Notes: generated by a model from the sequence alone, not told the origin. Shown: positions 9,424 through 19,683, counted from the stretch's first letter. The stretch: DNA of 64,000 nt from Flagellimonas pacifica (GCF_900215465.1 NZ_OBEH01000003.1:434001-498000), one strand, 5' to 3'. Numbers and translations are program-made.

Positions 9424-9457
9424 AAAAAGAAGACCCAAAAGTCAATTTTGAGTCTTC
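9424..9457 (-). terminator. Terminator of the acyl-CoA ligase gene
   Basis: A 12-bp stem with one mismatch (gaagacccaaaa / ttttgagtcttc) and a five-base loop, followed on the minus strand by a T-rich tail. It lies 32 bp after the ligase stop codon and separates that gene from the marR promoter. Confidence 0.75.
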
Positions 9458-9488
9458 ATAAAACTTGTTTGGAAAGTAGTGTACTATT

Positions 9489-11261
9489 TTAGTGACCGTA
9501 AATATTATTGTATAGGTCGAGGTATTTTTCCTTGATGATTTTCCTTCTGAGTTTCATTGTTGGAGTCATATGCCCGTCATCAATACTCCATACATCTGGG
9601 GTTAATCTAAACTGTTTTACTTTTTCCCATTTGGCAAAATCTTGATTTGCCAAATCTATTTCTTCTTGGATGCGGGCAATAACTTTTTCATTTAATATGA
9701 TGTCTGAGTTTTCACCTAAAGTAATATTATGCCTTGTAGCCCATTCATACAAAAACTCAAAATTGGGTTGAATTAGTGCGGCAGGCATTTTCTCCCCTTC
9801 GCCAACCACCATAACCTGTTCTACGAAGCGAGATTGTTTAAACCGATTTTCCAAAAGCTGTGGAGCTACATATTTGCCTCCTGACGTTTTGAACATTTCT
9901 TTTTTACGGTCCGTAATCCTTAAAAAGCCTTCTGCATCAACTTCCCCAATATCTCCTGTATGAAAGTATCCGTCTTTAATCACTTCTGCAGTTTTTTCAG
10001 GATCTTTATAATAGCCCATCATTACTTGGGGTCCCTTTATACAAATTTCCCCATCTTCGGCTATTTTAACTTCTGTACGATCTATGGGCTTTCCAACAGT
10101 CCCTATTTTAAAACCGTTTTTACGCATGTCATTCACCGAAACTACAGGAGAGGTTTCAGTCAACCCATAACCTTCCATTACGCCCATTTCAGCTGCATTA
10201 AAAATACGGGCTAATCTTGGTTGTAAGGCTGCACTACCAGAGGCAATAAGTTTTAGGTTGCCGCCTAGACCTTCTTTCCATTTGCTAAAGATCAATTTTC
10301 TGGCTAAGGCCAATTTCTTTTCATACCACCAACCGTTTTTTCCATAAGGTTCAAACTTGAGTCCAATTTCAACCGCCCAAAAGAAAATACTTCGTTTTAT
10401 ACCACTAAGTTCGGAACCTTTAGCAATGATTTTGTCATATACTTTTTCCAATAAGCGCGGAACCGCGGTCATAACATGTGGTGTGGTCTCTTTAAGATTG
10501 TCACTTATGGTTTCAAGCGACTCTGCATAATAAATAGTTACACCTCTATATTGATATAGGTATATGAGCATTCGTTCATAAACATGGCAGAGTGGTAAAA
10601 AACTCAATGATTTGGTTTCTCCATCTACAATAGGAAACCTTTTTGAACTTTCTATGGCATTGCTCACCAAATTATTATGGGACAACATTACTCCTTTTGG
10701 CCTTCCTGTTGTGCCTGAAGTGTAGATTAAGGTTGCTAAATCCTCCGGTTTTACGGAATCCTTCAATTTTTCAACTTCATCTTGGTTTGAACTGTCAGCG
10801 CCGAGCTCAAGAACTTCTTTCCAGTTTTTACAATTACCAAGGCTATCAAAGGAATAAACATCTTTTAATTTTTTCAATTTTGAAGTTACTTCCAATACTT
10901 TTTCCAAAACCTCAGAACAAGAAACAAAACAGTATTTGGCTTCGGAATGATTGAGAACATATTCGTAATCCGAGGAGGATATGGTTGGATAAATTGGAAC
11001 GTTTTGAGCGCCAATTTGTAAAATTCCTATATCCATAACGTTCCACTCCGTTCTGTTGGTCATAGAGATAACAGCAACTTTATCATTAGGTTTTATCCCC
11101 ATTCTTAGGAGTGCACGACTGATGGTATTGGCTTGGTCAATATATGTTTTGGTGGAAGTGGCAATCCATTTGCCATCATATTTGGTCACCAACGATTTTT
11201 CAAGAGGGAATTTTTCCAATTGATAGTAAGGAAAATCAAAAAGTCGAGTTACTGTTTGCAT
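9489..11261 (-). CDS. fadD: Long-chain fatty acid-CoA ligase (AMP-forming)
   Basis: Activates fatty acids to acyl-CoA with ATP, feeding the beta-oxidation genes just downstream. The 590-residue protein is an ANL-superfamily adenylate-forming enzyme: AMP/phosphate loop TSGTTGRPKG at 181-190, then GYGLTETSP, and the hinge and motor region YFHTGDIGE and ITDRKKEMFKTSGGKYVAP. Length and the GGK ending match the long-chain ligase group common in Bacteroidota. It has its own terminator, so it is probably a separate transcript from marR-fadNAE. The fadD symbol is by function, not close homology to E. coli FadD. Confidence 0.9.
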   Translation of the reverse strand: MQTVTRLFDFPYYQLEKFPLEKSLVTKYDGKWIATSTKTYIDQANTISRALLRMGIKPNDKVAVISMTNRTEWNVMDIGILQIGAQNVPIYPTISSSDYEYVLNHSEAKYCFVSCSEVLEKVLEVTSKLKKLKDVYSFDSLGNCKNWKEVLELGADSSNQDEVEKLKDSVKPEDLATLIYTSGTTGRPKGVMLSHNNLVSNAIESSKRFPIVDGETKSLSFLPLCHVYERMLIYLYQYRGVTIYYAESLETISDNLKETTPHVMTAVPRLLEKVYDKIIAKGSELSGIKRSIFFWAVEIGLKFEPYGKNGWWYEKKLALARKLIFSKWKEGLGGNLKLIASGSAALQPRLARIFNAAEMGVMEGYGLTETSPVVSVNDMRKNGFKIGTVGKPIDRTEVKIAEDGEICIKGPQVMMGYYKDPEKTAEVIKDGYFHTGDIGEVDAEGFLRITDRKKEMFKTSGGKYVAPQLLENRFKQSRFVEQVMVVGEGEKMPAALIQPNFEFLYEWATRHNITLGENSDIILNEKVIARIQEEIDLANQDFAKWEKVKQFRLTPDVWSIDDGHMTPTMKLRRKIIKEKYLDLYNNIYGH

Positions 11262-11370
11262 AGTAAGTTTCTGTTAGGTAATTGCAAAATAGGGAAAGGA
11301 AGTCGGATTTTAAAATGGAAAATTCAATTGCCCCGCTCTTTATTTGAAAATCAATCAATTTTAAGGGAAT

Positions 11371-11400
11371 AAAAAAGGCCTTCAATGTGAAGGCCCTTTT
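11371..11400 (-). terminator. Terminator of the GH20 gene
   Basis: Stem GGCCTTCA / TGAAGGCC with an ATG loop, followed on the minus strand by TTTTTT. It lies 57 bp beyond the GH20 stop codon. Confidence 0.8.
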
Positions 11401-11456
11401 CGGTTGGTATTTATCAAAGATTGGATTAAAATCCCTGATTAAATTTTTGTTGATTT

Positions 11457-13097
11457 TTATTCTTCTAGAACTTTTGCATAGTTGATTCCTAATGTGTCCC
11501 ATTCCTTTTGCTTGATTTCTAAGGCAGTTTTGAAACTTTTGAAATTTTTATTTTCAGGATTGGTCCAGCCTACTTCAGCATAGGCTGCAATTCTTGGAAA
11601 AGTCTGATGCTCCACATCTTTATTGGTGGGGGTCCATTCGCTCCACATTTGGCAACCAAGCCCATAAATGTTTTTATGGTATTGAGGTTCTAGGCCTTCA
11701 GGAATAGGGTTAAAACCATAAGCTTTTTCCAATGAAATGCTATTATAATTGTAATCAAGATAGGTGTTGCTGTGCAATGAGTTCACAATGCCATATCCTT
11801 TCTGGGCAGCCTCCGTAGCAAGATTGAGGTCACCCTTCCAAAAGTGGACAACCGTATTTTTGGCCAGTTCGGTCTCAGCTTCTTCATCATGCTTCTTTTC
11901 CTCAAAATCGCCATGTATGTTTTTTCCCATAATCTCGTTCCATCCCATCATGCGTCTTCCATGTTGCTCAATAAATTTCGAAATTTTGTTAGTGAACTGT
12001 ATTTGGAGGTCGGCAGCAGTTTTTATGCCATGTTCCTTCATGTATTCCTGTACGTGTCTGGATTCATTCCAAACTTCATAGCCTACTTCATCACCGCCAA
12101 TATGAACTACTTCCGAAGGAAAAAGCTCAAAAAGTTCCAGTAAAACATCCTTAACAAATTGCTCTACTTTGGGGTTGGTCACATCATAATTGTCGTAATG
12201 GCGACCAAATTTTACCGGGACATCAATATCCTTTCCAGCGGTACCAAGCCAGGTATATGCTGCAATGGCGGCGCTGCTGTGCCCAGGAATTTCAAATTCA
12301 GGAACAATGGTGATATGTCTTTCTGCGGCGTAGGCTACCAATTCCTTAATTTCTTCTTGGGAATAAAATCCACCATGAGGTTCACCGGATAATTTTCCAC
12401 TTTTCCAGGTTCCAATTTCCGAATCTGTTCTAAAACTTCCTACTTTGGTTAGTTTGGGGTATTTTTTTATTTCGATGCGCCAGCCTGCATCATCTGTCAA
12501 ATGCCAATGAAAAACGTTCATTTTGAGCGAAGCCATCTGATCCAATGTTTGCTTAACGAAATCCGCCCCATGAAAATAACGGGACTCATCGAGCATATAG
12601 GCCCGCCATCCAAAACGGGGAGCATCTTTAATGGTAATTGATGGAATTAACCATACAGATTCCTCAGTGTCTTTTGTCAACAACTGTTTTAATGTTTCAA
12701 TTCCGTAGAAAAAACCAGAAGATGTACTTGCTGAAATATTGATTTTCTCGGGGTTGACATCCAGTTGGTAAGCGTCCTCCCCTAAAACTGGAATGTTGGT
12801 AAGTACAATATCTCCCTGCCCATTGTTGGAAACGGAGAGTTTCAATCCCGTTCGTTGAGTTATCTGATCGCTAAGTGCAGAAACCATACTTTCTGTTGCA
12901 TTGTCTGAGAAACCAATGTCCATTCCATCCTTTAGGGCGAAGGAATTTTCGGATATTGTCACTTCGTTGGGTTGGGGCAGTAAGTTGATTTCATCTGAAG
13001 CAAAACTTCTATGTTTACGTACACACCCTGTGTTGAAAATTAACAAAATTGAGCCAAGGAATAGGATTCCCTTGGCAAAGCGATTTTTGGAATTCAT
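11457..13097 (-). CDS. Beta-N-acetylhexosaminidase, GH20 lipoprotein
   Basis: Exported enzyme that removes terminal GlcNAc/GalNAc from glycans or chitin oligomers by substrate-assisted catalysis. The N-terminus is a lipoprotein signal ending in FNTGC (Cys25). A GH20b-type alpha/beta domain (about 40-155) precedes the TIM barrel, with FHWHLTDDAGWR around 196-207 and the catalytic pair Asp336-Glu337 in HIGGDEVGYE. Length 546 is typical. No transporter or other glycan gene adjoins it, so it is not part of a visible polysaccharide utilisation locus. It lies 36 bp after purL on the same strand and may be read through from it. Confidence 0.92.
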   Translation of the reverse strand: MNSKNRFAKGILFLGSILLIFNTGCVRKHRSFASDEINLLPQPNEVTISENSFALKDGMDIGFSDNATESMVSALSDQITQRTGLKLSVSNNGQGDIVLTNIPVLGEDAYQLDVNPEKINISASTSSGFFYGIETLKQLLTKDTEESVWLIPSITIKDAPRFGWRAYMLDESRYFHGADFVKQTLDQMASLKMNVFHWHLTDDAGWRIEIKKYPKLTKVGSFRTDSEIGTWKSGKLSGEPHGGFYSQEEIKELVAYAAERHITIVPEFEIPGHSSAAIAAYTWLGTAGKDIDVPVKFGRHYDNYDVTNPKVEQFVKDVLLELFELFPSEVVHIGGDEVGYEVWNESRHVQEYMKEHGIKTAADLQIQFTNKISKFIEQHGRRMMGWNEIMGKNIHGDFEEKKHDEEAETELAKNTVVHFWKGDLNLATEAAQKGYGIVNSLHSNTYLDYNYNSISLEKAYGFNPIPEGLEPQYHKNIYGLGCQMWSEWTPTNKDVEHQTFPRIAAYAEVGWTNPENKNFKSFKTALEIKQKEWDTLGINYAKVLEE

Positions 13098-13133
13098 TTT
13101 TTGGTTTTAAAATTTATTGGTCTCTAAAAATAG

Positions 13134-16100
13134 TTATTTATTGTTCACTATCCATTCCTTGGCATTGATAAATGCCTGTAACCAAGGTGAAACTACATCG
13201 TTTCTATCCTTTGGATAGTGTGCCCAGTTCCATGGAAATGTGGAGCGCTCAATATGTGGCATGGTAACCAAGTGGCGACCTGTTTTATCACAGAGCATAG
13301 CTGTGTTATAATCGCTTCCGTTTGGATTTGCCGGGTAAGCATCATATCCATACTTAGCAACAATATCATACTCTTTTTCTGAACGGGGAAGGTTGAATTT
13401 CCCTTCTCCATGCGAAATCCAGACTCCAAGGGTAGTACCAGCCATTGAAGAAAGCATAACAGAGTTGTTTTTCTCAATTTTCACAGAGGTAAAATTGCTT
13501 TCGTGCTTTGCTGAATCATTATAGGTCATTCTGCCATGGGCTTCATGCTCGGGATTGATTAAATCCAATTCCATGAACAACTGACATCCATTACATATTC
13601 CCACAGAAAGCGTGTCGGGTCGCGCAAAGAAATTTTTAATGGCTTTGTTGGCTTTCTCGTTGTACTTGAAGGCACCAGCCCATCCTTTGGCACTTCCCAG
13701 AACATCCGAGTTAGAAAATCCGCCAACAGCTCCGATGAATTGAATATCTTCCAATGTTTCCCGACCTGTGATCAAGTCGGTCATATGTACATCTTTCACA
13801 TCAAATCCGGCCAAGTACATGGCATTGGCCATTTCTCGTTCCGAGTTACTGCCTTTTTCCCTTAAAATAGCAGCTTTTGGGCGTTCTGCTTCCGACTGTC
13901 CCCTAGAAGGAAGCTTACCATTAAAATTTGAAGGGAAATTATAGTTTAAAGGTTGATTTTTATAGTTTTCATACCTATCCTTGGCCAAATTATTGGCTGT
14001 TTGTTTGTCATCTAGCAAATAGGAAGTCTTGAACCAAGTATCTCGTAATGAAGCTACATTCAAGCCAATTTCAATACTTTTGTTTTTGATGTTCAAAGTT
14101 CCTTCTGAACACACAGAGCCTATTTTTTGGCAATCAATTCCAGCCTGCACCAAGACTTTCTCCACCGTATCATCTTTTGCCTGGAAAACCAATCCGGTAT
14201 TTTCAGAAAACAATAACTTGATGATATCCTCTTCTCCAAGATTAGATAAATCTAGGTTAGCACCTAAATCGGTATCAGCAAAACACATTTCCAATAAGGT
14301 TGTGATCAATCCGCCGGAAGCAACGTCGTGTCCGGCTATGATCATATCATTTCTGACAAGTTCCTGTAGTGTATTGAAAGTTTTCTTTACATATTCAGCA
14401 TCAACAATTGTTGGCGTTTCGTTTCCTACTGAGTTTAACACTTGGCCAAAAGAAGAACCTCCCAATTTATAATTGTCCTTGGAAATATTTATATAATAAA
14501 TATCACCGCGATTTTTCTGGAATACAGGCTCCACAACTTTGGTGATATCATTACAATTTGCAGCTGCTGAGATAATTACTGTACCGGGAGAGATAACATC
14601 CCCATCTTTATATTTCTGCTTCATGGAAAGTGAATCCTTGCCCGTAGGCACATTGATTCCCAAGGCAATGGCAAAATCAGATACAGCTTCCACTGCTTCG
14701 TACAATCTGGCATCTTCGCCTTTGTTTCTGCAGGGCCACATCCAATTTGCTGATAGGGAAACGGACTGCAAGCCATCTTTAAGGGGTGCCCAAACAATAT
14801 TGGTCAATGCTTCGGTAATACTGGTTCTGCTTCCGGCTGAAGGATCTATTAAAGCGGAAACAGGAGAGTGACCAATACTGGTCGCAATTCCTTCCTTTCC
14901 TTTAAAATCCAAAGCCATAACCCCACAATTGTTTAGAGGTAATTGCAAAGGACCTGCACATTGTTGCTTGGCCACATGTCCGCCTACACAGCGATCCACC
15001 TTATTGGTCAACCAATCTTTACATGCAACTGCTTCCAACTGTAAGACCTGCTCTAAATAATCATGGAAATGCTCTAATGAATAGGAGGGGGCGTCATAAG
15101 TTATTTCTGTTGAAGAGTCTTCCATTATGGTCTTTGGAGAACTCCCAAACATATCGTTCAACTCCAAATCCATTGGTTTTTCTCCGGTTTTTTCTGATGC
15201 AAAGGTAAATCTGTGGTCACCGGTCACAGTTCCAACATCATACATAGGAGAGCGTTCCCTAGCTGCAATACGATCAAGGAGTTCTATGTCTTTTTCACCA
15301 ATTACCAATCCCATACGTTCCTGGGATTCGTTGCCAATAAGTTCTTTTGCGGATAGTGTAGGGTCACCCACTGGAAGTTTATCGGTATTGATGTTACCGC
15401 CCGTTTCCTCAACCAATTCTGATAAACAGTTGAGGTGTCCACCAGCTCCATGATCATGGATAGAAACTATGGGATTGTCATGGCTTTCTACCATTCCACG
15501 GATAGCGTTTGAAGCCCTTTTTTGCATTTCTGGATTGGAGCGTTGTACGGCATTCAATTCAATAGCTGAACTGAACTCACCCGTATCAGCACTGGAAACA
15601 GCAGCGCCGCCCATACCAATTCGGTAGTTGTCACCACCAAGAATAACTATTTTATCACCTTTGTTCGGTGTATCTTTCAACGCCTGTCCGGCTTTTCCAT
15701 AGCCGATACCACCGGCCAGCATAATTACTTTGTCAAAACCTAATCGGCGAGCTTCTTCTTTATGCTCAAAAGTGAGCACAGATCCAGAAATCAATGGTTG
15801 TCCAAATTTGTTGCCAAAGTCGGAGGCCCCATTGGAAGCCTTTATTAGAATGTCCATGGGGGTTTGGTACAACCATTCCCGTTCTTGCATTCCATTTTCC
15901 CAAGGTCTGTTTTCTTCCAAACGAGAATATGAAGTCATATAGACTGCGGTTCCTGCCAAAGGCAAAGAGCCTTTTCCACCTGCTAACCTATCTCTGATTT
16001 CTCCCCCCGAACCCGTAGCGGCACCATTAAAGGGTTCCACTGTTGTTGGGAAATTATGGGTTTCTGCTTTTAGGGATATAACCGAATCAAAATCTTTTTC

Positions 16101-16802
16101 CTCGTAAAAATCAGGTTTGTCCGCACTTTTTGGTGCAAACTGTACCGCTTTTGGCCCTTTTATAAAAGCAACATTGTCTTTATAGGCCGAAACGATGTCA
16201 TTTGGATTTTCTTCTGATGTCTTCTTAATCAGTTTGAATAATGAACTTGGCTTTTCCTTACCATCAATGACAAAAGTACCATTGAAAATTTTATGGCGGC
16301 AATGTTCTGAATTCACTTGACTGAATCCAAATACTTCAGAATCGGTTAATTTTCTATCCAATTTTTTGGAGAGATTTTCCAAATAGGCAATTTCGTCATC
16401 GTTCAGGGCAAGACCTTCTTGCTGATTATAGGCAGCGATGTCATCAATCTCCAAAATGGCTTCGGGAACAATATCAATGGAGAAAATCTCCTGACTTAGT
16501 CTTTCATACTTTTGAAAAAGCATAGGGTCGAAGTCTGTATGGTCTTCACCCACAGCATGAAACTCCTCAATCCGAAGGATTTCTTCCACTCCCATATTTT
16601 GGGTTATTTCTGTTGCGTTGGTGCTCCAAGGTGTTATCATGGCGGCCCTTGGACCAATAAAAAAGGCGTCAAGAGACGCCGCGTTTATCTTAGGTTGGTT
16701 GCCGAACAACCATGTTAATTTTTGAATGTCTTGAGGTGCAATTTCTTGAGCAGTCTGGACGGCAAATACCTTTGTTGCCACGTCCCCAAAGAAATGAATC
16801 AT
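13134..16802 (-). CDS. purL: Phosphoribosylformylglycinamidine synthase, large single-chain type
   Basis: Fourth step of purine synthesis: FGAR + glutamine + ATP to FGAM. At 1222 residues it is the fused type, with synthetase domains and a C-terminal class I glutamine amidotransferase on one chain. The amidotransferase shows Cys1070 in SVGICNGCQ and His1183/Glu1185 in MPHIERS. The synthetase part has the SEHCRHKIFNG segment and KAETHNFPTTVEPF. This form is usual in Bacteroidota and Proteobacteria, in contrast to the PurL-PurQ-PurS complex of Gram-positives. A TAAATTTG -7 box is present on the minus strand at 16843-16836, about 35 bp before the start. Confidence 0.97.
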   Translation of the reverse strand: MIHFFGDVATKVFAVQTAQEIAPQDIQKLTWLFGNQPKINAASLDAFFIGPRAAMITPWSTNATEITQNMGVEEILRIEEFHAVGEDHTDFDPMLFQKYERLSQEIFSIDIVPEAILEIDDIAAYNQQEGLALNDDEIAYLENLSKKLDRKLTDSEVFGFSQVNSEHCRHKIFNGTFVIDGKEKPSSLFKLIKKTSEENPNDIVSAYKDNVAFIKGPKAVQFAPKSADKPDFYEEKDFDSVISLKAETHNFPTTVEPFNGAATGSGGEIRDRLAGGKGSLPLAGTAVYMTSYSRLEENRPWENGMQEREWLYQTPMDILIKASNGASDFGNKFGQPLISGSVLTFEHKEEARRLGFDKVIMLAGGIGYGKAGQALKDTPNKGDKIVILGGDNYRIGMGGAAVSSADTGEFSSAIELNAVQRSNPEMQKRASNAIRGMVESHDNPIVSIHDHGAGGHLNCLSELVEETGGNINTDKLPVGDPTLSAKELIGNESQERMGLVIGEKDIELLDRIAARERSPMYDVGTVTGDHRFTFASEKTGEKPMDLELNDMFGSSPKTIMEDSSTEITYDAPSYSLEHFHDYLEQVLQLEAVACKDWLTNKVDRCVGGHVAKQQCAGPLQLPLNNCGVMALDFKGKEGIATSIGHSPVSALIDPSAGSRTSITEALTNIVWAPLKDGLQSVSLSANWMWPCRNKGEDARLYEAVEAVSDFAIALGINVPTGKDSLSMKQKYKDGDVISPGTVIISAAANCNDITKVVEPVFQKNRGDIYYINISKDNYKLGGSSFGQVLNSVGNETPTIVDAEYVKKTFNTLQELVRNDMIIAGHDVASGGLITTLLEMCFADTDLGANLDLSNLGEEDIIKLLFSENTGLVFQAKDDTVEKVLVQAGIDCQKIGSVCSEGTLNIKNKSIEIGLNVASLRDTWFKTSYLLDDKQTANNLAKDRYENYKNQPLNYNFPSNFNGKLPSRGQSEAERPKAAILREKGSNSEREMANAMYLAGFDVKDVHMTDLITGRETLEDIQFIGAVGGFSNSDVLGSAKGWAGAFKYNEKANKAIKNFFARPDTLSVGICNGCQLFMELDLINPEHEAHGRMTYNDSAKHESNFTSVKIEKNNSVMLSSMAGTTLGVWISHGEGKFNLPRSEKEYDIVAKYGYDAYPANPNGSDYNTAMLCDKTGRHLVTMPHIERSTFPWNWAHYPKDRNDVVSPWLQAFINAKEWIVNNK

Positions 16803-16963
16803 ATCAGCCTAGTTGTTGAACGGATTAAGAAAATGCAAATTTACAGTTTTCTATGTGATTTTATGAGTATGGAACAAACAGTTTTTAACTAGAAATTGTT
16901 GATAGGTCCGTTTCAATGTGCAATTGATAATTAGCAGTCAACAATAATTAATTGATAATTGTT

Positions 16964-18175
16964 TCATTGTCTTTTGAGAAGTGCCATGTAAAATCCATCG
17001 TACCCCTTTTCTGAGGCATAGATATTTTGCTCTTTGACCAATTCAAATTCCTTTCCAGCTTCTGAATCCAAAAATTTCGTAACCTGTTCCGTATTTTCTT
17101 GAGGTAGAATAGAGCAGGTGGCATAGACCATCTGGCCTTCTTTTTTGACCATTTTGCTATAGTTCTGAAGAATTTCTTGCTGTACGCCCATGATTCGGTC
17201 AATAAACTGAGGCTCTAACTTCCATTTAGAGTCTGGGTTTCTTCTAATTACTCCCAATCCAGAGCAAGGGGCATCAAGCAAAAGTCTATCAGCGCTATTG
17301 TGCAATTTTTTAATGACCTTGGTAGAATCGATTGCGCGGGTTTCTACATTGTGAACCCCGTTTCGTCTGGTTCGCTTTTTAAGTTTTTTCAATTTACTTT
17401 CATAAATATCTAAAGCAATCAACTGCCCTTTGTTTCCCATTTGAGAAGCTAAATGAAGTGTTTTTCCACCAGCTCCGGCGCAAGCATCAACTACGCGCTG
17501 TCCAGGTTTAACCTCCAAGAATGGAGCAACCAATTGGGAAGAAGCATCCTGAACTTCAAAATAACCGTTTTTAAAAGCTTCTGTAACAAAGACATTTTTA
17601 CGCTCTTTTAGTTTTAAAGCATCAGGATATCCATCAATAGTGATGGTTTCAATTTCATTTTCAGCAAGCAAGGCCTGCAATTGTGTCTTCTTAATTTTTA
17701 GGGTGTTCACTCTAAGAATTACCTCGGCTTGTTTGTTTAATGCAGCTATTTCCTTGGTCCAAAGTTTATCTCCCAACGACTTTTCTCCCAATTCATCCAG
17801 CCAATCAGGAATTGATTCCCTGAATTTTCTATCCTTGGAAAGCTCATCAAACCTTCCCTTTATTCGACGCTCTGGAGTGTCTTCCAATTGTTTCCAATCT
17901 GGTAACTTGATACCTCTCAATACGCACCAAACGGTAAACAATCTGAACAAATGTGGTCTTGAATAGGGTTCATTTGCTTCAGCGATTTCAGTATACAAGC
18001 GTTTCCAACGAACAATATCGTATGTGGTCTCAGCAATAAAACCTCTATCTCTTGCTCCCCAGCGTTTATCGTACCGTAGTACTTTTTCTATGACCTTATC
18101 GGCATATTCCTTTTCGTTGAATATGAGATTTAGTGCATCAATGACTGCAAAGACAAGATTTCTATGTAAACGCAT
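16964..18175 (-). CDS. rsmB: RsmB-family rRNA (cytosine-C5) methyltransferase
   Basis: SAM-dependent m5C RNA methyltransferase of the NOL1/NOP2/Sun family; the best match in layout is the 16S rRNA C967 enzyme. An N-terminal helical NusB-like segment (1-135) is followed by the catalytic domain: SAM loop VVDACAGAGGKT at 228-239, release cysteine C304 in DAPCSGLGVIRRNPD and nucleophile C354 in YATCSILPQEN. Length 403 is slightly short of E. coli RsmB. It is separate from purL by about 160 bp containing a short direct repeat (aattgataatt). It is divergent from the BNR lipoprotein gene. Target site inferred from family only. Confidence 0.88.
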   Translation of the reverse strand: MRLHRNLVFAVIDALNLIFNEKEYADKVIEKVLRYDKRWGARDRGFIAETTYDIVRWKRLYTEIAEANEPYSRPHLFRLFTVWCVLRGIKLPDWKQLEDTPERRIKGRFDELSKDRKFRESIPDWLDELGEKSLGDKLWTKEIAALNKQAEVILRVNTLKIKKTQLQALLAENEIETITIDGYPDALKLKERKNVFVTEAFKNGYFEVQDASSQLVAPFLEVKPGQRVVDACAGAGGKTLHLASQMGNKGQLIALDIYESKLKKLKKRTRRNGVHNVETRAIDSTKVIKKLHNSADRLLLDAPCSGLGVIRRNPDSKWKLEPQFIDRIMGVQQEILQNYSKMVKKEGQMVYATCSILPQENTEQVTKFLDSEAGKEFELVKEQNIYASEKGYDGFYMALLKRQ

Positions 18176-18194
18176 CCCAAAAATTTAAGGATTG

Positions 18195-18232
18195 CAAAGG
18201 TATGGTTTCTAACAAGATTCCAGTTACATTTG
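18195..18232. promoter_or_regulatory. Back-to-back -7 boxes between rsmB and the BNR lipoprotein gene
   Basis: The 73-bp divergent gap contains TACCTTTG on the minus strand (18202-18195), 20 bp before rsmB, and TACATTTG on the plus strand (18225-18232), 17 bp before the lipoprotein ATG. Both match TAnnTTTG. No good -33 TTG was seen at the right distance for either. Confidence 0.4.
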
Positions 18233-18248
18233 AAGAAACACATTTTAG

Positions 18249-19280
18249 ATGAGATATAGTTTACCTTTTGTGGCAATACTTCTAATTTTCAGTTGTTCTC
18301 CAAAGGAACGGTCGCATAATTTTTCTTCTGTAGATGTTGAAACAGTTTTTCAAGATTCGGTCAGTATCCGGGCAATTGAGTTTTTGGACGCAAATACTTT
18401 GGCATTTGCAGGAAGCAATGGCGTTTTTGGTACCGTTGATTTGAAAACAAATGAGGTTAAAAGTAATGTTCAGGAATACGATACTATTGTGCCATCATTT
18501 AGGGCCGTTGCACATACTTCCACTGATTTTTTTATGCTATCCATTGCCAGTCCTGCGCTATTGTACAAAACAGGAGATTCAGGCCAAATGGAATTGGTTT
18601 ATAAAGAGGAGGGTGAAGGTGTTTTTTATGATTCCATGAAGTTTTGGAACGATATGGAGGGCATTGCGGTTGGAGATACCATGCAGGGGTGTTTATCAAT
18701 TATTATTACAAGGGATGGCGGTAAAAGTTGGAGTAAACTTTCTTGCTCCCAGTTACCAAAATCAACAGAAGGTGAAGGAGCCTTTGCGGCAAGCAATACA
18801 AATATTGAGATTGTTGAAAATAAAGTTTGGATTGGAACAACTGAGGGTAATGTATATTCTTCCATGGATAAAGGAAAAACTTGGAAAGTGACTTCAACTC
18901 CAATTGTAAAGGACAAACCTACCCAAGGGATTTATTCCATTGATTTTTTGAATGAACACTTGGGCTTTGGTATTGGAGGGGACTATACGGACCCAGAGTC
19001 AAATAGTAAAAACAAAATTATTACCAGAAACGGAGGGAAAACATGGGATCTGATTGCTGATGGACAAGAACCGGATTATAGAAGTTGCGTGCAATTTGTT
19101 CCAAATACGGGTGGGAAGGATTTAGTGGCCTTAGGATTCCAAGGGGTTTCATACTCCAACAATGGTGGAAAATCTTGGAAGAAGTTAAGTGAGGAAGGTT
19201 TTTATACCATTCGATTTTTGAATGATTCAGTGGCATATGCTGCTGGGAAAGGCAGGATTTCAAAACTGTTGTTTAAATAA
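18249..19280 (+). CDS. BNR/Asp-box repeat lipoprotein, YCF48-like
   Basis: A 343-residue secreted lipoprotein: signal sequence ending IFSCSPK (Cys16), then a predicted beta-propeller with four visible Asp-boxes, TRDGGKSW, SMDKGKTW, TRNGGKTW and SNNGGKSW. The family is annotated as oxidoreductase-like or photosystem II stability factor (YCF48/HCF136)-like; in a non-photosynthetic cell this means only a propeller of unknown binding role. No catalytic residue set of sialidases is evident. The gene is single and ends in a weak hairpin. Fold call good, function unknown. Confidence 0.75.
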   Translation: MRYSLPFVAILLIFSCSPKERSHNFSSVDVETVFQDSVSIRAIEFLDANTLAFAGSNGVFGTVDLKTNEVKSNVQEYDTIVPSFRAVAHTSTDFFMLSIASPALLYKTGDSGQMELVYKEEGEGVFYDSMKFWNDMEGIAVGDTMQGCLSIIITRDGGKSWSKLSCSQLPKSTEGEGAFAASNTNIEIVENKVWIGTTEGNVYSSMDKGKTWKVTSTPIVKDKPTQGIYSIDFLNEHLGFGIGGDYTDPESNSKNKIITRNGGKTWDLIADGQEPDYRSCVQFVPNTGGKDLVALGFQGVSYSNNGGKSWKKLSEEGFYTIRFLNDSVAYAAGKGRISKLLFK

Positions 19281-19307
19281 AAGAGCTACGATTATCTCAT
19301 AGCTCTT
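19281..19307. terminator. Possible weak terminator hairpin
   Basis: Stem aagagcta / tagctctt with an 11-base loop just after the propeller gene. There is no real T-run on either strand, so termination is only possible. Confidence 0.35.
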
Positions 19308-19332
19308 ATAAACTAACAACCAACCAAACCAA

Positions 19333-19683
19333 CTAAACGGTTACAACAACATAATTTCTTCCTCTTTTTTTATACCAGACTCCTCGATATTTGTATAGTT
19401 TTCTTCCATTTACAACTACAACTCTTCGTGTTCTGGGTAATTCTCTGACCTTTATTCCGGTAGGAGCTGCGCAGACCACATATTTTTTACCTCTGGCTTT
19501 ATACCAAATCCCATCGGCAAAATAGAAATTGGTCTTTTTATGAATCACAATTTTAGGTTTGGTGATTTTTGTGACCACTGTGCCATGTTTTGGATAGACT
19601 TTAACTACTGTACGCTGCGCATTGGAAGCAAGTATTGTTCCTAGGAATGCTATTGTGAATAGAACTCTTTTCAAATTTTTCAT
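19333..19683 (-). CDS. Small basic secreted protein (DUF6515-like), likely ECF target
   Basis: A 116-residue protein starting at the ATG at 19683; longer readings upstream run across a terminator and promoter. Residues 1-22 are a signal peptide ending ASNAQ. The mature part is very basic, with repeated segments of Y/W-Y-K-x-R-G (IWYKARGKKYVVCAAP and VWYKKRGRNYVVVTV), and resembles small YXWXXG-type periplasmic proteins of Bacteroidota. It has an AAACCCT-N14-GTC promoter matching those of the neighbouring sigma gene, so it is probably an output of that ECF system. Function unknown. Confidence 0.65.
   Translation of the reverse strand: MKNLKRVLFTIAFLGTILASNAQRTVVKVYPKHGTVVTKITKPKIVIHKKTNFYFADGIWYKARGKKYVVCAAPTGIKVRELPRTRRVVVVNGRKLYKYRGVWYKKRGRNYVVVTV

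Noticed and set aside
16921..16960. Direct repeat of AATTGATAATT between purL and rsmB as a regulatory site
   Set aside because: It lies upstream of neither gene's promoter in a useful position and is simple AT-rich sequence.
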